A stretch of DNA of 64,000 bases from contig JAKIUN010000006.1 of assembly GCA_021647505.1 (NCBI GenBank), positions 1-64,000 on the forward strand, given 5' to 3'. This stretch comes from Gammaproteobacteria bacterium (GTDB taxonomy: Bacteria; Pseudomonadota; Gammaproteobacteria; SZUA-152). The position numbers were made by a program, and so were the translations under genes. Numbering within the stretch: position 1 is the stretch's first letter; the number at the start of each line of letters is the position of its first letter. Positions 8,621 to 18,683 of the stretch are shown one piece after another. The notes below the pieces were generated by a model. It made no database searches. It had not been told where the DNA came from and saw only the letters and a program-made list of their open reading frames with translations.

Positions 8621-10792
8621 ATGAGCGCCATATCCGCCTTCTCCCAGTCACAGATCAGCAAGATTCTCGAGGCCCGCCACCACGATCCCTTCGAAGTCCT
8701 CGGCCGCCACAAAATGGGCAAAGACGATGTCGTCTGCGTATTCCAGCCACGGGCAAAAAAGGTCACGCTGGAGGGCGGACACGCCATGCAGCGCTATCAC
8801 GAGACCGACCTGTTCCTGTGGCGCGGTGACGGCAAGACGCTGCCCCGACCCTACACCATCACCTGGATTGACGATACCGGCAACCACCACCAACGCGTCG
8901 ATCCCTACTGCTTCGGCCCGCAGCTCAGCGACTTCGACATGCACCTGTTCGCCGAGGGCACCCATCTGCACGCCTACCGTTTCCTCGGCGCCAATCCGAA
9001 GAGCATCGATGGCGTTGACGGTGTGGTCTTCGCCACCTGGGCACCCAATGCCCAGCGTGTCAGCGTGGTGGGTGAATTCAACGACTGGGACGGCCGTTGC
9101 CACCCCATGCGGGTACGCGGCGGCAGCGGCATCTGGGAACTGTTCCTGCCCGGCGTCAACGAGGGCGCCCATTACAAGCTCGAGATCCGTGACCAGCACG
9201 GCCATCTGCACCTCAAGGCCGACCCTTATGGCCGAGCCTTCGAGCTGCGCCCAAGCACCGCAAGCCGTATCACCGCCGACAGCCGTTACCGGTGGAACGA
9301 CGCCAACTGGCAACAGCACCAACAGCAGCTCGACTGGCTGCACGCGCCCCTGTCCATCTATGAATTGCACCCTGGTTCCTGGCAGCGCGATGATAACGGT
9401 GGTTTTCTCGACTATCGCACCCTGGCACACCGCCTGGTCGGCCATGTCCACCACCTGGGCTTCACCCACATCCAGCTGCTGCCCGTCACCGAGCATCCGC
9501 TGGATGCCTCCTGGGGCTACCAAACCACCGGCTACTTCGCCCCCACCAGCCGCTTCGGTTCACCCGACGACTTCCGCTACTTCGTCGACCACTGTCATCA
9601 GCACGGCATCGGCGTGCTCATGGACTGGGTACCGGCGCACTTCCCCAAGGACGCCCACGGCCTGGCGCGTTTCGACGGCAGCGCCCTGTATGAACACGAA
9701 GACCCACGCAAGGGTGAGCACCAGGACTGGGGCACACTGATCTACAACTACGGCCGCAACGAAGTCAAAAGCTTCCTGCTCTCCAGCGCCATCTACTGGC
9801 TGGAGGAATTCCATATCGACGGCCTGCGCGTGGACGCCGTGGCCTCCATGCTCTACCTCGACTATTCGCGCGACGAGGGCGAGTGGCTGCCCAATATCTA
9901 CGGCGGCAATGAAAACCTCGAGGCCATCGACTTCGTCCGTCACATGAACACGGTGATCCACGAGCACCACCCCGGCTGCCTGACCATCGCCGAGGAATCC
10001 ACCTCCTGGCCGCAGGTCTCGCGCCCCACCTGGCTGGGCGGCCTGGGCTTCAGCATGAAATGGAACATGGGCTGGATGCACGACACCCTGACCTACTTCA
10101 ACAAAGATCCCATCCATCGCCACTACCACCACCAGCAGCTCACCTTTGGCCTGCTGTACGCCTTCACAGAAAATTTCGTGCTGCCCTTCTCCCACGACGA
10201 AGTGGTACACGGCAAAGGCTCCCTGCTGGCCAAAATGCCCGGCGACGAATGGCAGAAATTCGCTAATCTGCGCCTGCTCTACACCTACATGTACACCTAT
10301 CCGGGCAAAAAACTGCTGTTCATGGGCTGCGAATTCGGCCAGGGCCGCGAGTGGGATTTTGACGCCAGCCTCGACTGGTACGTGCTCGACTATCCGTCGC
10401 ACCATGGCGTGATGGATCTGCTCAAGGATCTCAATCATCTGTACCGCGATACGCCGGCTCTGCACCGGTTTGATTTCGAGGCCCAGGGCTTCGAGTGGAT
10501 CGACTGTAACGACGCCGCGCAATCCACCATCAGCTACCTGCGCAAGTCCGCTGACAGCTTCGTGGTGGTGATCCTCAACTTCACCCCCGTGGTGCGTAAG
10601 AACTACCGCATTGGTCTACCCACCGGCGGTGAATGGCGCGAGCTGATGAACTCCGACTCCGAGTTTTACGGCGGCAGCAACACCGGTAACGGCAACCCCA
10701 TCGTCGCCGAGGAACAGGCGTGGATGAACCGTCCCTGGTCCGCAGAACTGACCCTGCCGCCGCTGGGTGCGCTCATTCTGACTCCTGCCTGA
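8621..10792 (+). CDS. glgB: 1,4-alpha-glucan branching enzyme (GH13)
   Basis: Makes alpha-1,6 branches in glycogen. With the ATG at 8621 the protein has 723 residues and the catalytic residues fall at Asp405 ([10 protein letters not shown]), Glu458 ([10 protein letters not shown]) and His525-Asp526 ([12 protein letters not shown]), the same numbers as in E. coli GlgB; this is the main reason to prefer this start over 8540. An N-terminal domain (about 20-110), a CBM48 domain (about 120-220) and the barrel (250-600) can be followed. It is divergent from glgC and lies 61 bases upstream of glgA, so glgBA form one operon. Confidence 0.95.
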   Translation: MSAISAFSQSQISKILEARHHDPFEVLGRHKMGKDDVVCVFQPRAKKVTLEGGHAMQRYHETDLFLWRGDGKTLPRPYTITWIDDTGNHHQRVDPYCFGPQLSDFDMHLFAEGTHLHAYRFLGANPKSIDGVDGVVFATWAPNAQRVSVVGEFNDWDGRCHPMRVRGGSGIWELFLPGVNEGAHYKLEIRDQHGHLHLKADPYGRAFELRPSTASRITADSRYRWNDANWQQHQQQLDWLHAPLSIYELHPGSWQRDDNGGFLDYRTLAHRLVGHVHHLGFTHIQLLPVTEHPLDASWGYQTTGYFAPTSRFGSPDDFRYFVDHCHQHGIGVLMDWVPAHFPKDAHGLARFDGSALYEHEDPRKGEHQDWGTLIYNYGRNEVKSFLLSSAIYWLEEFHIDGLRVDAVASMLYLDYSRDEGEWLPNIYGGNENLEAIDFVRHMNTVIHEHHPGCLTIAEESTSWPQVSRPTWLGGLGFSMKWNMGWMHDTLTYFNKDPIHRHYHHQQLTFGLLYAFTENFVLPFSHDEVVHGKGSLLAKMPGDEWQKFANLRLLYTYMYTYPGKKLLFMGCEFGQGREWDFDASLDWYVLDYPSHHGVMDLLKDLNHLYRDTPALHRFDFEAQGFEWIDCNDAAQSTISYLRKSADSFVVVILNFTPVVRKNYRIGLPTGGEWRELMNSDSEFYGGSNTGNGNPIVAEEQAWMNRPWSAELTLPPLGALILTPA

Positions 10793-10853
10793 TGACAGTC
10801 AGACGCCCCTTCAGATAATAACTACCCAGACAATAAAACAAACGATCCATACC

Positions 10854-12305
10854 ATGTCGAAGATTCTGTTTGTCACCAGTGAAGCCTATCCTCTGATCAA
10901 GACCGGTGGGCTGGCCGACGTCAGTGGCAGCCTGCCCGCAGCGCTGAAATCCCTCAACCATGCCGTGCGCCTGATCCTGCCCGCCTACCCGGCGGCGAAG
11001 GAAAAGGCCGGGCCGCTGAAATGCATCAGCAGAATTCGCCTGCCGGGTTCACAGGAAGAAATAAAGATCCTCGAAGGTCGCCTGCCCGGTAGCCGGGTGT
11101 TCGTCTGGCTGGTGGACTACCCTCCGGCCTTCATGCGTGACGGTAACCCCTATCTCAATCCCAACGGCCACGACTGGCCCGACAATCCCGAACGTTTCGC
11201 CCTCTTCTGCCGTATCGTCGGTGAAATCGCCATGGGCCGCGCCGGGCTGAACTGGCGCCCGGACATCGTGCACTGCAACGACTGGCAGACCGGTCTGGTG
11301 CCGGCCCTGCTGAGCCTGGAGACCGAACGCCCGGCTACCCTATTCACCATTCACAACCTCGCCTACCAAGGCATGTTCCCCGCCGAGGTCTTTTTTCGCC
11401 TTGGTCTGCCATCGCAACTATGGCATTTTGAGGGCCTGGAATTTCACAACCACCTGTCCTTCATCAAGGGCGGGCTTGCCTATGCCGACATACTCACCAC
11501 CGTCAGCCCCACCTATGCACGGGAAATCCAGAGCGCGGAGTTCGGCTACGGTCTCGACGGCCTGCTGCGTCACCGAGTCAGCGATCTGCACGGCATTCTC
11601 AACGGCATCGATCTCGACGAATGGAACCCGGCTACTGACCCACACATTGACTGGCACTACAACGCCAAACGCTTCAGCGCAAAACAGCACAACAAGCGCG
11701 CCCTACAGGCAGAATTTGGCCTGCCAGAGAGCGATGACTTATTGTTAGGCTCGGTGGGCCGCCTGGTGGAACAGAAGGGTGTGGATCTGATTATCGACAG
11801 CATCGACCAGCTGGCCGAGTTACCCGTGCAACTGGCCCTGCTGGGCAGTGGCGAGGCCCACTTCGAGGCCGCCCTGCAGGATGCCGCTGCGCGTCATGCA
11901 GATAAATTCAGTGTCAAACTGGGCTATAGCGAACGTCTCGCCCACCGTGTCGAGGCTGGCGCTGACGCCTTCCTCATGCCCTCGCGCTTCGAGCCCTGCG
12001 GCCTCAACCAGCTCTACAGCCTGCGCTACGGTACACCACCCATCGTGCACGCCGTGGGTGGCCTGGCCGACACCGTAGTCGACACCACCGCCGAGGCCAT
12101 CAAGCAAAAGACCGCCACCGGTTTCTGTTTCTACTACACCAGTGGCGACGCCCTGCTGCGCACTATCGGCCACGCATTGGAGATCTATACACAGACACCG
12201 AAATGGCGTTCACTGGCGCGCACCGGCATGGCGCAGATGTTCGACTGGCGCAGCAGCGCACGCCAGTATATTGCCCTCTACAAGGAAATCGTCAAACGCC
12301 CGTAG
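10854..12305 (+). CDS. glgA: Glycogen synthase (GT5)
   Basis: A 483-residue starch/glycogen synthase adding glucose from ADP-glucose to the growing chain. The ADP-glucose loop KTGGLADVSG begins at Lys16 and the C-terminal glycosyltransferase signature is SRFEPCGLNQLYSLRYGTPP followed by VGGLADTV. Length and motifs fit GT5 enzymes of proteobacteria. It is 61 bases after glgB on the same strand. The ribosome binding site is weak. No glgP is present in this window, so phosphorolytic breakdown must be encoded elsewhere. Confidence 0.95.
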   Translation: MSKILFVTSEAYPLIKTGGLADVSGSLPAALKSLNHAVRLILPAYPAAKEKAGPLKCISRIRLPGSQEEIKILEGRLPGSRVFVWLVDYPPAFMRDGNPYLNPNGHDWPDNPERFALFCRIVGEIAMGRAGLNWRPDIVHCNDWQTGLVPALLSLETERPATLFTIHNLAYQGMFPAEVFFRLGLPSQLWHFEGLEFHNHLSFIKGGLAYADILTTVSPTYAREIQSAEFGYGLDGLLRHRVSDLHGILNGIDLDEWNPATDPHIDWHYNAKRFSAKQHNKRALQAEFGLPESDDLLLGSVGRLVEQKGVDLIIDSIDQLAELPVQLALLGSGEAHFEAALQDAAARHADKFSVKLGYSERLAHRVEAGADAFLMPSRFEPCGLNQLYSLRYGTPPIVHAVGGLADTVVDTTAEAIKQKTATGFCFYYTSGDALLRTIGHALEIYTQTPKWRSLARTGMAQMFDWRSSARQYIALYKEIVKRP

Positions 12306-12641
12306 GGGCGTCTTCTCAGTCAGGTAGGGCGGGCACGTCTTTTGTGCCCACGGGTCAAATGGGGGTGGTCAAATGGAGATTAATTCGAGTCTGACCCCAA
12401 TACTGCTGCCCAATACTGCCCATACCGTACTGCCCATACCGCGCATTTTCAAAAATAGCATTTGAGTGGCTACAACAGCATGGAAGAAATTATGGTTTTA
12501 GTCTTTCTTACCCAAAAAACATTAAGAACAAAATTGCCTATGAACCATGGCACTGGGCTTGTTTGTAAACTGCCACATAACCGCAGACAATAAAGTCCAA
12601 TCGACGAATACCGACTGATCTTTTCATTCGCCACGAAGAAA
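12306..12641. other. Gene-free spacer with dispersed and short tandem repeats
   Basis: Between the convergent glgA and SAP-domain genes. It contains a GGGCACGT..TGTGCCC hairpin (12330-12349, a member of the GTAGGGYGGGCA family), two GGTCAAATGG words near 12352-12376 with a CTGACCCC end, and a three-fold AATACTGCCCATACC tandem at about 12399-12440. No coding potential that I trust. Confidence 0.5.
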
Positions 12642-12848
12642 TCAAGCAGCACGGGATTTCTTTGCCTCGGCAAAACAGTCTTTGCGCCACAGGCAATCCT
12701 GCTGATCACAGTTTCCGTTGAGCGCCGAAGCAAAGCAGTCGAAAAAACCCTCAGCACGCTGGATGCTGCGAATCAAATCCGCCTTTCTCTTCTTTGCAGG
12801 CTTCACGCCAATCTCTTTGGCTAGACTGCGGATTTTTGTCAAATTCAC
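12642..12848 (-). CDS. Small SAP-domain protein
   Basis: A 68-residue protein beginning MNLTKIRSLAKEIGVKPAKK, then KADLIRSIQRAEG, which has the helix-turn-helix pattern of SAP or Rho-N type nucleic-acid binding domains. The second half contains Cys residues in FDCF, CDQQDCLWRKDCF, a pattern I recall from small conserved proteobacterial proteins; the Cys spacing could bind metal. It lies 47 bases from the start-side neighbour glk's 3' end on the same strand. The molecular role is unknown. Confidence 0.75.
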   Translation of the reverse strand: MNLTKIRSLAKEIGVKPAKKRKADLIRSIQRAEGFFDCFASALNGNCDQQDCLWRKDCFAEAKKSRAA

Positions 12849-12895
12849 GACTCTGCAACTCCTCGATAAATTATGGAAATAATGCCTAATTAACG

Positions 12896-13876
12896 CTACC
12901 GGGAAAGCCGTGCAGCTACTTCAGCTGCGCCTAGCAGCCCAACCCGGGGATTCATAACCAGATAGACCGGATACTGTGCCACCAACCCGCCCATCTTGCC
13001 CTTGTCACAGAAAGCTGCCATAAACACGCCGCTAGTCAGGCGCTCGGCCATACGCGGGGCGATACCGCCAGCAATGTAGACACCGCCAGCCGCCAGGCAG
13101 GTGAGAGCCAGGTTGCCAGCCTGTGCACCGTAGATTTTCATAAACATATCCAGCGTCTGTGCAGCCAGATCATCACCCTGCTCTGCGGCCTGCGAAATAA
13201 CGACGGCACCCTCACCACGATCCAGTGCAGCAAGCAGCAGAGCCGATGCCTGTTCGGTGAACCGTGCGGCATGAAAACGGTAAATAGTCTCCAGCCCCGG
13301 CCCCGAAACGATGTGTTCATAGCTGACCCGTGGCTGGCGTTCACTGAGCCAGGCCAACAACGCCCGTTGATGTTCATCGGTGGGGGCAAAGTCCACATGC
13401 CCGCCCTCCGAAGGCAATACCTCGTAGTGATCCTTGGCCCAGACCAGGATACCTTCACCCAGCCCGGTGCCGGCGCCGATCAGCACCCGCGGCGCACCAG
13501 CGCGCGCCTGCCCCGGCTGCAATACTTTCAAATCGCCATCGCTGAGCGTCGCCAAGCCGTAGCCTACGGCCTGAAAATCGTTGATAAGTTGCAGTCGGGA
13601 AATACCGAAACGGGCCGCCAGCGCATCGGCATCCAGCCGCCAAGGCAGGTTGGTAACACGGGCCAAGCGTCCATCCACCGGGCCGGCAACACCGATACAA
13701 CCGGCGCGCACGTCCCCCAAGCCCTCGCTGGCAAGCTGTTCGAAGAAGGCTGCCAGCAACGCATCGAAAGTATCGAATGCCGTACTGTCGAATCGCCGCT
13801 CGCACAATACGTCATCGGCTTCTTTCAGCTGCAACAGGGTCTTGGTTCCACCGATGTCTCCAGCCAGTATGGACAT
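12896..13876 (-). CDS. glk: Glucokinase
   Basis: A 326-residue bacterial glucokinase of the ROK/hexokinase fold, phosphorylating glucose with ATP. It opens with LAGDIGGTKTLLQL (phosphate-1 loop), has GVAGPVDG, TNLPW, LINDFQAVGYGL, IGAGTGLGEG and SEGGHVDFAP, all signatures of proteobacterial Glk. Placed beside the glycogen genes it would capture glucose released by MalQ and GH57. It is 46 bases after the hybrid sensor kinase on the same strand, which may or may not be the same transcript. Confidence 0.95.
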   Translation of the reverse strand: MSILAGDIGGTKTLLQLKEADDVLCERRFDSTAFDTFDALLAAFFEQLASEGLGDVRAGCIGVAGPVDGRLARVTNLPWRLDADALAARFGISRLQLINDFQAVGYGLATLSDGDLKVLQPGQARAGAPRVLIGAGTGLGEGILVWAKDHYEVLPSEGGHVDFAPTDEHQRALLAWLSERQPRVSYEHIVSGPGLETIYRFHAARFTEQASALLLAALDRGEGAVVISQAAEQGDDLAAQTLDMFMKIYGAQAGNLALTCLAAGGVYIAGGIAPRMAERLTSGVFMAAFCDKGKMGGLVAQYPVYLVMNPRVGLLGAAEVAARLSR

Positions 13877-13922
13877 GCCCTTCTCTCCGCAGGTTGCAAT
13901 CCAGTGTAGTGTCTCGTACTAA

Positions 13923-16322
13923 TTACCCTGATACCGGCCCGGAATCCTCTAGCACCAAGTCGTCATGTTCGCGTACACAGCGGTTGATGATACCGTAGAG
14001 GCGCAGCTTGTCGATGGGCTTGGACATGTAACCTGCGGCACCCAACGCCTCCGCCATGGCGCGCTCTTCCACCAAGGTCACCATCACAACCGGAATGTCA
14101 CACAGACGGGGCGCCAACTTGAGTGCGCGCAACACCGCCCAGCCGTCCATACCCGGCATCATGACATCGAGGGTAATGACATCCGGCCGCAACTCTTGCG
14201 CCAGGGTCAGGCCATCGACACCGCTGGCGGCCGTCTTTACGTCAAAACCCTTCAGTGACAGGAGGTGTGACATGATATGCAGTGTCGCCAAGTCATCATC
14301 GATCACCAGCACCCGGCTGACATGCTTACGCCGTTCATGCTGATTATCGGTGCGTTTTCCGGCCCGGCGCAGGCCCAGGGCGGCAATATCATCTCTCGGC
14401 GCATCATCACTGGCAACAAACAGGTGATCATCGCGAGGGGTTTTTAGCGGAAACATGACTGTAAATGTCGATCCGCTGGCTTGTTCACTGACAACGTGGA
14501 TGCCTCCCCCCATCAAGTGACAAAAGTGCTGGGCAATGGCCAGCCCCAGACCACTACCTCCGTATTTGCGCGTGGTGCTCAGATCCGCTTGGCTGAAGGC
14601 CTCAAAAATCTTCTCCAGTTGCCCTGAAGTCATACCGATACCGGTGTCGCTGATAGAAAAGAATACCTGCCCGGAAATATCCGTTCGATCGCCGCTCACC
14701 TCAGCCCAGACACTGACCGCGATTTCACCATCGTGGGTAAACTTACAGGCATTACTGAGTAGGTTGAACAGCGTCTGCCGCAGTTTGGTGACATCGGCAT
14801 ACATGATGGTGATATTATCGGCACAGCGCACACTCAGCTGATTGCCATTCTTGTCAATCAGTGGCTGGATCGTATCAGCGACATCATTCATCAGGTCAGG
14901 AACGCTAAACCATTCCTCGAACAACTGCATTTTACCAGCTTCGATCTTGGACAGATCAAGAACGTCATTAATCAGGCTCAGCAGATGTTGACCGGCGGTA
15001 TGTATACGACACAAATCCTCCGCCACTTTGTCTTCTCCGCGCTGCCGGGCATTGTCCATCAGCAGTTCACTGTAACCAATCACTGCATTCAACGGGGTAC
15101 GCAGTTCGTGGCTCATATTGGCCAGAAACTGGCTTTTAGAGTGACTCGCCTCCAAGGCCGCGTCGCGGGCCAGAGCCAGGTCATGCGTGCGTTGCTGAAC
15201 CAATTCCTCCAGCTGATCTTTGTGACGCTGTAATGCCTGCTGTGCCTGCTCACGTTCATGAATTTCCAACTGCAATTCATATTGTCGCGCCAGCAGCATG
15301 TCATAAAGCGACTTCAGCTCGTCGGTCATCTCATTGAAGCCATGCGCCAGAAGGCGCACTTCGGCGTTGCCTTCCTCGACGACCTTCTGCCCCAACTGCT
15401 TCCTGTCGTAACGGATATTACGCAGCTGTTCACCCAGACGCTGCAACGGCACCAGTGCATTCTGGTTCAGGGTGTATAGCATCAGCATCGCCAGCAACAA
15501 TCCAAGCAGAGCAACGGCGACAATCAACGAATTGCGGGCCATCTCCAAGCGGGATTCAAACGCGGAAATATCCTGCGCCAGCGATACCGTCAGCGCCTCC
15601 TCCCCAGCCGCAGTGACCAACGTGAAGCTGGCAACGGCCCCCCGCCGCTGTGCATCGGCAGGCCAGAGGCCAGAAATATAGGCCGCCGAGCCATCGGCGT
15701 GGGCAATCCGCACCGGCATACCCAGGTCAGCCTCCAGCGTCTGCAGACTGAACACCGGATCCACAACGATCTCAAGATAGCCTCTGACCTTTAGCTCGCC
15801 TATCGGCATCAAGACACTGAAATGCGCCCGCCCCGCCGACAAACACAGTTCAGTCATACTCTTCAAACGCGACGCCCCCTGCCGTGACACCGCCTGTCGC
15901 CGCAGGCCACTGCATGTCGCCAGGCTATCCAGTCCGTCAGCCACAGCCCCGGTTACAAGCTTGAAATCCAGGTCATAAACCGCCATATACTGAGGCCGCA
16001 GAATGCCGGCAGTCACAAAATACTGATGGAACTGGGAGACAAGGCGACGCTGCAGTGCAGTCACCTCGCGGGTTTGAAGCTCGCGCCGAAAGTCTGCATC
16101 TTCCTGCAGGGATTGGCCCATGCTGTGCACGACCTGCCCCATATGACCAAGAACTTCATCGACCTGCCGCCCAATCACCTGCTCGATCGCCACGCGCTGA
16201 CTGTCGATGGCAAACTGGCGGTAAATTTCTGTCACCAGTACCGCCAGCACGATACTGAGCCCCCCCATGGCGAAAATACTGAAGGTCGCATTGAAGCGCA
16301 GCGAGCGATGATTGAAAATCAT
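13923..16322 (-). CDS. Membrane hybrid sensor histidine kinase with receiver domain
   Basis: A 799-residue hybrid kinase. Membrane segments at about 12-32 and 263-285 enclose a ~230-residue periplasmic sensor domain. Then follow HAMP (about 286-340), a coiled coil (340-395), HisKA with phospho-acceptor His405 in NMSHELRTPLNAV, the ATPase domain (N box NLLSNACKF, G1 DTGIGM at 559, G2 GSGLGLAIA) and a C-terminal receiver domain with Asp719 in ITLDVMMPGMDGW and Lys768 in SKPID. No dedicated response regulator is adjacent. The ligand is unknown. The sequence ends 46 bases before glk. Confidence 0.93.
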   Translation of the reverse strand: MIFNHRSLRFNATFSIFAMGGLSIVLAVLVTEIYRQFAIDSQRVAIEQVIGRQVDEVLGHMGQVVHSMGQSLQEDADFRRELQTREVTALQRRLVSQFHQYFVTAGILRPQYMAVYDLDFKLVTGAVADGLDSLATCSGLRRQAVSRQGASRLKSMTELCLSAGRAHFSVLMPIGELKVRGYLEIVVDPVFSLQTLEADLGMPVRIAHADGSAAYISGLWPADAQRRGAVASFTLVTAAGEEALTVSLAQDISAFESRLEMARNSLIVAVALLGLLLAMLMLYTLNQNALVPLQRLGEQLRNIRYDRKQLGQKVVEEGNAEVRLLAHGFNEMTDELKSLYDMLLARQYELQLEIHEREQAQQALQRHKDQLEELVQQRTHDLALARDAALEASHSKSQFLANMSHELRTPLNAVIGYSELLMDNARQRGEDKVAEDLCRIHTAGQHLLSLINDVLDLSKIEAGKMQLFEEWFSVPDLMNDVADTIQPLIDKNGNQLSVRCADNITIMYADVTKLRQTLFNLLSNACKFTHDGEIAVSVWAEVSGDRTDISGQVFFSISDTGIGMTSGQLEKIFEAFSQADLSTTRKYGGSGLGLAIAQHFCHLMGGGIHVVSEQASGSTFTVMFPLKTPRDDHLFVASDDAPRDDIAALGLRRAGKRTDNQHERRKHVSRVLVIDDDLATLHIMSHLLSLKGFDVKTAASGVDGLTLAQELRPDVITLDVMMPGMDGWAVLRALKLAPRLCDIPVVMVTLVEERAMAEALGAAGYMSKPIDKLRLYGIINRCVREHDDLVLEDSGPVSG

Positions 16323-16389
16323 ACTCTCTGCCCTGTGATCATGGGAATAGTCCTAAATAAAGGGCAACGGGTTGGAACCCCGCCAGAGG

Positions 16390-17043
16390 TCAGCGCCGGG
16401 GCCGACGCATCATGCCCTGGTTCTGGAATGGCATGACATACTTCTGAAAATACTCACGGGACAATGCGCGCAGGGACTCCCGCTTCTCGTCCGTGAATTC
16501 CTCGGCGAGCACCTGTCTGTTCTGGAATGCCGCCGCATAACCCTGTGCAGCAGCAAGGTTAAACCACACATAGGCCAGATCCAGATCCTGTGCCACACCA
16601 CCGCCATTGGCGTACATGACACCCAGATTGGTTTGCGCCAGAGAGTGTCCCTGTTCAGCAGCCTTGCGGTACCAGAGAAAGGCATAGCGATCACTCTGCT
16701 TAACCCCCTCGCCCATGTCATACATATAGCCAAGGTTGTACTGCGCAGCCGCAATACCCTGCTCAGCGGCATGCAGGAACCAGTACCGGCTCTTGTCCAG
16801 GTCTTTTGCAACCCCGTGGCCACTCCGGTATAGAATGGCCAGATTATGTTGGGCTGCGGCATTACCAGCCTCGGCCAGTGGGCTAAATATCCGCAAGGCC
16901 TTCTCATAGTCGCCCTGCTCAGCGGCCAGCATGCCCTCATCCAGTTCACCGGCAACGACCAAGCCCGGCGCAAAACACACCAGCATCAACAGGGCTAAAA
17001 AAAACACGGCACGCCTGAAACAAGCGTGCCCTTCAGCTATCAC
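16390..17043 (-). CDS. Periplasmic Sel1-like (TPR) repeat protein
   Basis: A 217-residue protein with an N-terminal signal sequence (hydrophobic 10-30, ending VVAGELDEG). It carries four Sel1-like repeats at about residues 45-185, each with the pattern A-A-x-N-L-x-x-x-Y-x-x-G-x-G-V and W-x-x-x-A-A-x-Q-G, for example QYNLGYMYDMGEGV followed by WYRKAAEQG. Such repeats form helical solenoids used for protein contacts. It lies 67 bases upstream of the sensor kinase gene on the same strand, so it may be a periplasmic partner of that kinase; this is inference from position. Confidence 0.85.
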   Translation of the reverse strand: MIAEGHACFRRAVFFLALLMLVCFAPGLVVAGELDEGMLAAEQGDYEKALRIFSPLAEAGNAAAQHNLAILYRSGHGVAKDLDKSRYWFLHAAEQGIAAAQYNLGYMYDMGEGVKQSDRYAFLWYRKAAEQGHSLAQTNLGVMYANGGGVAQDLDLAYVWFNLAAAQGYAAAFQNRQVLAEEFTDEKRESLRALSREYFQKYVMPFQNQGMMRRPRR

Positions 17044-17054
17044 AAATAGGAACC

Positions 17055-17792
17055 TCAGCGAGTAACGCGGTTGACATCCGGGTTGATATTCTGCTTTTTC
17101 ATCCAGCGTTCAAGTGTCTTTGACGGCGCCGGCGGCTTGAGGCCACGTGGCAGTGGGCGTTCGATGGCGGAAAAACGCACCTTCAATGCATTGCGGAAGG
17201 CGCCTTCATAACCATATTTGCGTACCGAAAACGACACATTGCGCTGCCGCCCCTTCTCCATGAAACGGGCGCTCCAGTGCACACGCAGACTGCCAGCCTT
17301 TTCCGCCACCGACAGTGTAACACCTACGACACCACTGGTAGAACGCTTGTCCACACTGTGTTCACGGGTCTTGCGCAGGTGCACCGGCACGATTTTGTTC
17401 TTTTTCACCACCAAATCGCGATGGGCCTGTGCCTTCTTCTTGGCCTTCAGCTTGCCACCATGCACACCGTCAGAGAACAATTTCGATTCAACCGGCTTAG
17501 AATCCTTGTAGACACGCACCCACCAGCCATGTGTATTGCCGTGATCCATGCGTGTGATGTAGGTCAGACCCAAGCCTTTGTCACTTTTGGAGGTCGGTCT
17601 CCTGGACGTAGCAACCGTCTTTTTCTTCGTCCTCGACTTCGTTACCGCTGCCTTTTTCTTTGTCGCAACTTTTTTCTTTGCCACAACCTTCTTCGCCATG
17701 GCCTTTCCAGCCACTGTCTTTTTCTTTACCGCCTCCTTGCTCTTAAGCTGCTTTTTTTTGACCTGCTTTTTAATCTGTTTTTTCTTGACCAT
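17055..17792 (-). CDS. Lysine-rich tail plus AP2-like DNA-binding domains
   Basis: A 245-residue very basic protein. Residues 1-70 are a Lys/Ala/Thr/Val tail with KKK repeats, like histone H1 or bacterial nucleoid tails. Residues about 73-130 (GLTYITRMDHGN, WWVRVYKD, LFSDGVHGG, KAQAHRDL) and 150-207 (STSGVVGVTLSV, WSARFMEKGRQRNVSFSV, GYEGAFRNAL) look like two AP2-type three-strand-plus-helix DNA-binding units. I infer a DNA-binding protein. The ATG at 17792 is chosen; a GTG five codons upstream (17807) with AAAAAGG is an alternative. The 11-base gap to the Sel1 gene suggests co-transcription. Confidence 0.65.
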   Translation of the reverse strand: MVKKKQIKKQVKKKQLKSKEAVKKKTVAGKAMAKKVVAKKKVATKKKAAVTKSRTKKKTVATSRRPTSKSDKGLGLTYITRMDHGNTHGWWVRVYKDSKPVESKLFSDGVHGGKLKAKKKAQAHRDLVVKKNKIVPVHLRKTREHSVDKRSTSGVVGVTLSVAEKAGSLRVHWSARFMEKGRQRNVSFSVRKYGYEGAFRNALKVRFSAIERPLPRGLKPPAPSKTLERWMKKQNINPDVNRVTR

Positions 17793-18683
17793 TGCGACAA
17801 ACCACACCTTTTTCGCTATATTGACTCATATCCCGACTGACACAGATGCCTCGTATTATCTACAAGATAACACCCGAGTAGCAGCGGCCCGACAACCTAG
17901 TCGGCCTTTCGGGACTCTTTCTTCAGTTTTTCCGGTAATCATCGTCGACCCAGCAATCCAGCGGGGTCACTGCAGCCACAGCCACGATGCTAACTATCAC
18001 AAGATAGTGGGTGAACTCAGGCTCTCTGGCAGTACAGTAAATAAAGGCCAGACAGCCTGCTTACACGGAGTAAATAGCCAATCGGATCGGCACGACCACA
18101 CCGTTGGTAAGGCATCGCCTTTCTTTACCAGCTACAGGCAACCGCCCTTCTGTCCACCGAATCCCGTTACACGAAGATGTGTGAAAATATAGACCATAAC
18201 CACAAGTGATCAAGAAGATCGCTAGCTTTTTAGCGTTTGAAGCTCAGCCCAACAAGCTATTCCCCTACTCGGCGCAGGAGGATATCACAGCCATATACTG
18301 ACCGCTAAACAGAACCATCAAAATCACCACGGAATAATATCCATACACCTCCAGGTTATCCGTAATCCGAAATAACACCTGGATTCTGCAAATTCGTGAA
18401 CTGTGACAGGCATCACAGCCTCTACCCTTACGCAAGCATGGCCTTGCGCCGATAGCAAAATCAGTAGCCTGTCGGACTTAAGAATAATCAACTGCACTGA
18501 TAGGAGAGCCGTCTAAATGTCCCTGATTTTTCCTTGCATAGGCCCGTTATCCACCGAAAAATCACAGTCCTTTGTCTTCGCTCCCCTGCCATGCTCGCTA
18601 TGCTGACCTTAAGTCCAGCAGATTCTCAGACTGAGCAGCAATAAATTTCGCACCCAGCAAACCCTCACCCGGGGATACCGGTT
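17793..18683. other. Long gene-free gap upstream of the DUF1631 gene
   Basis: About 890 bases without a believable gene between two divergent genes. Readings on either strand are short and do not look like proteins. Visible structure is limited to a palindrome GGCCCGAC..GTCGGCC near 17887-17907 and a GCAAGCATGGCCTTGC hairpin near 18434. The stretch may hold promoters, a small RNA or an old pseudogene; nothing can be assigned. Confidence 0.4.

Noticed and set aside
12399..12440. Short tandem ACTGCCCATACC units as a CRISPR start
   Set aside because: Only three imperfect ~15-bp units, no spacers and no cas genes.
17578..18192. 204-codon hydrophobic reading on plus strand with many Phe and Leu
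   Set aside because: Its first half is the complement of the Lys-rich tail (AAG/AAA read as CTT/TTT), so the membrane-like look is an artefact, and the rest has no ribosome binding site or domain.
18390..18490. Structured-looking stretch (ACAGGCATCACAGCC, GCAAGCATGGCCTTGC) as a c-di-GMP riboswitch
   Set aside because: The conserved GEMM core words (GGGACGCAAAGCC and the receptor helix) are absent and the distance to the next start codon is long.
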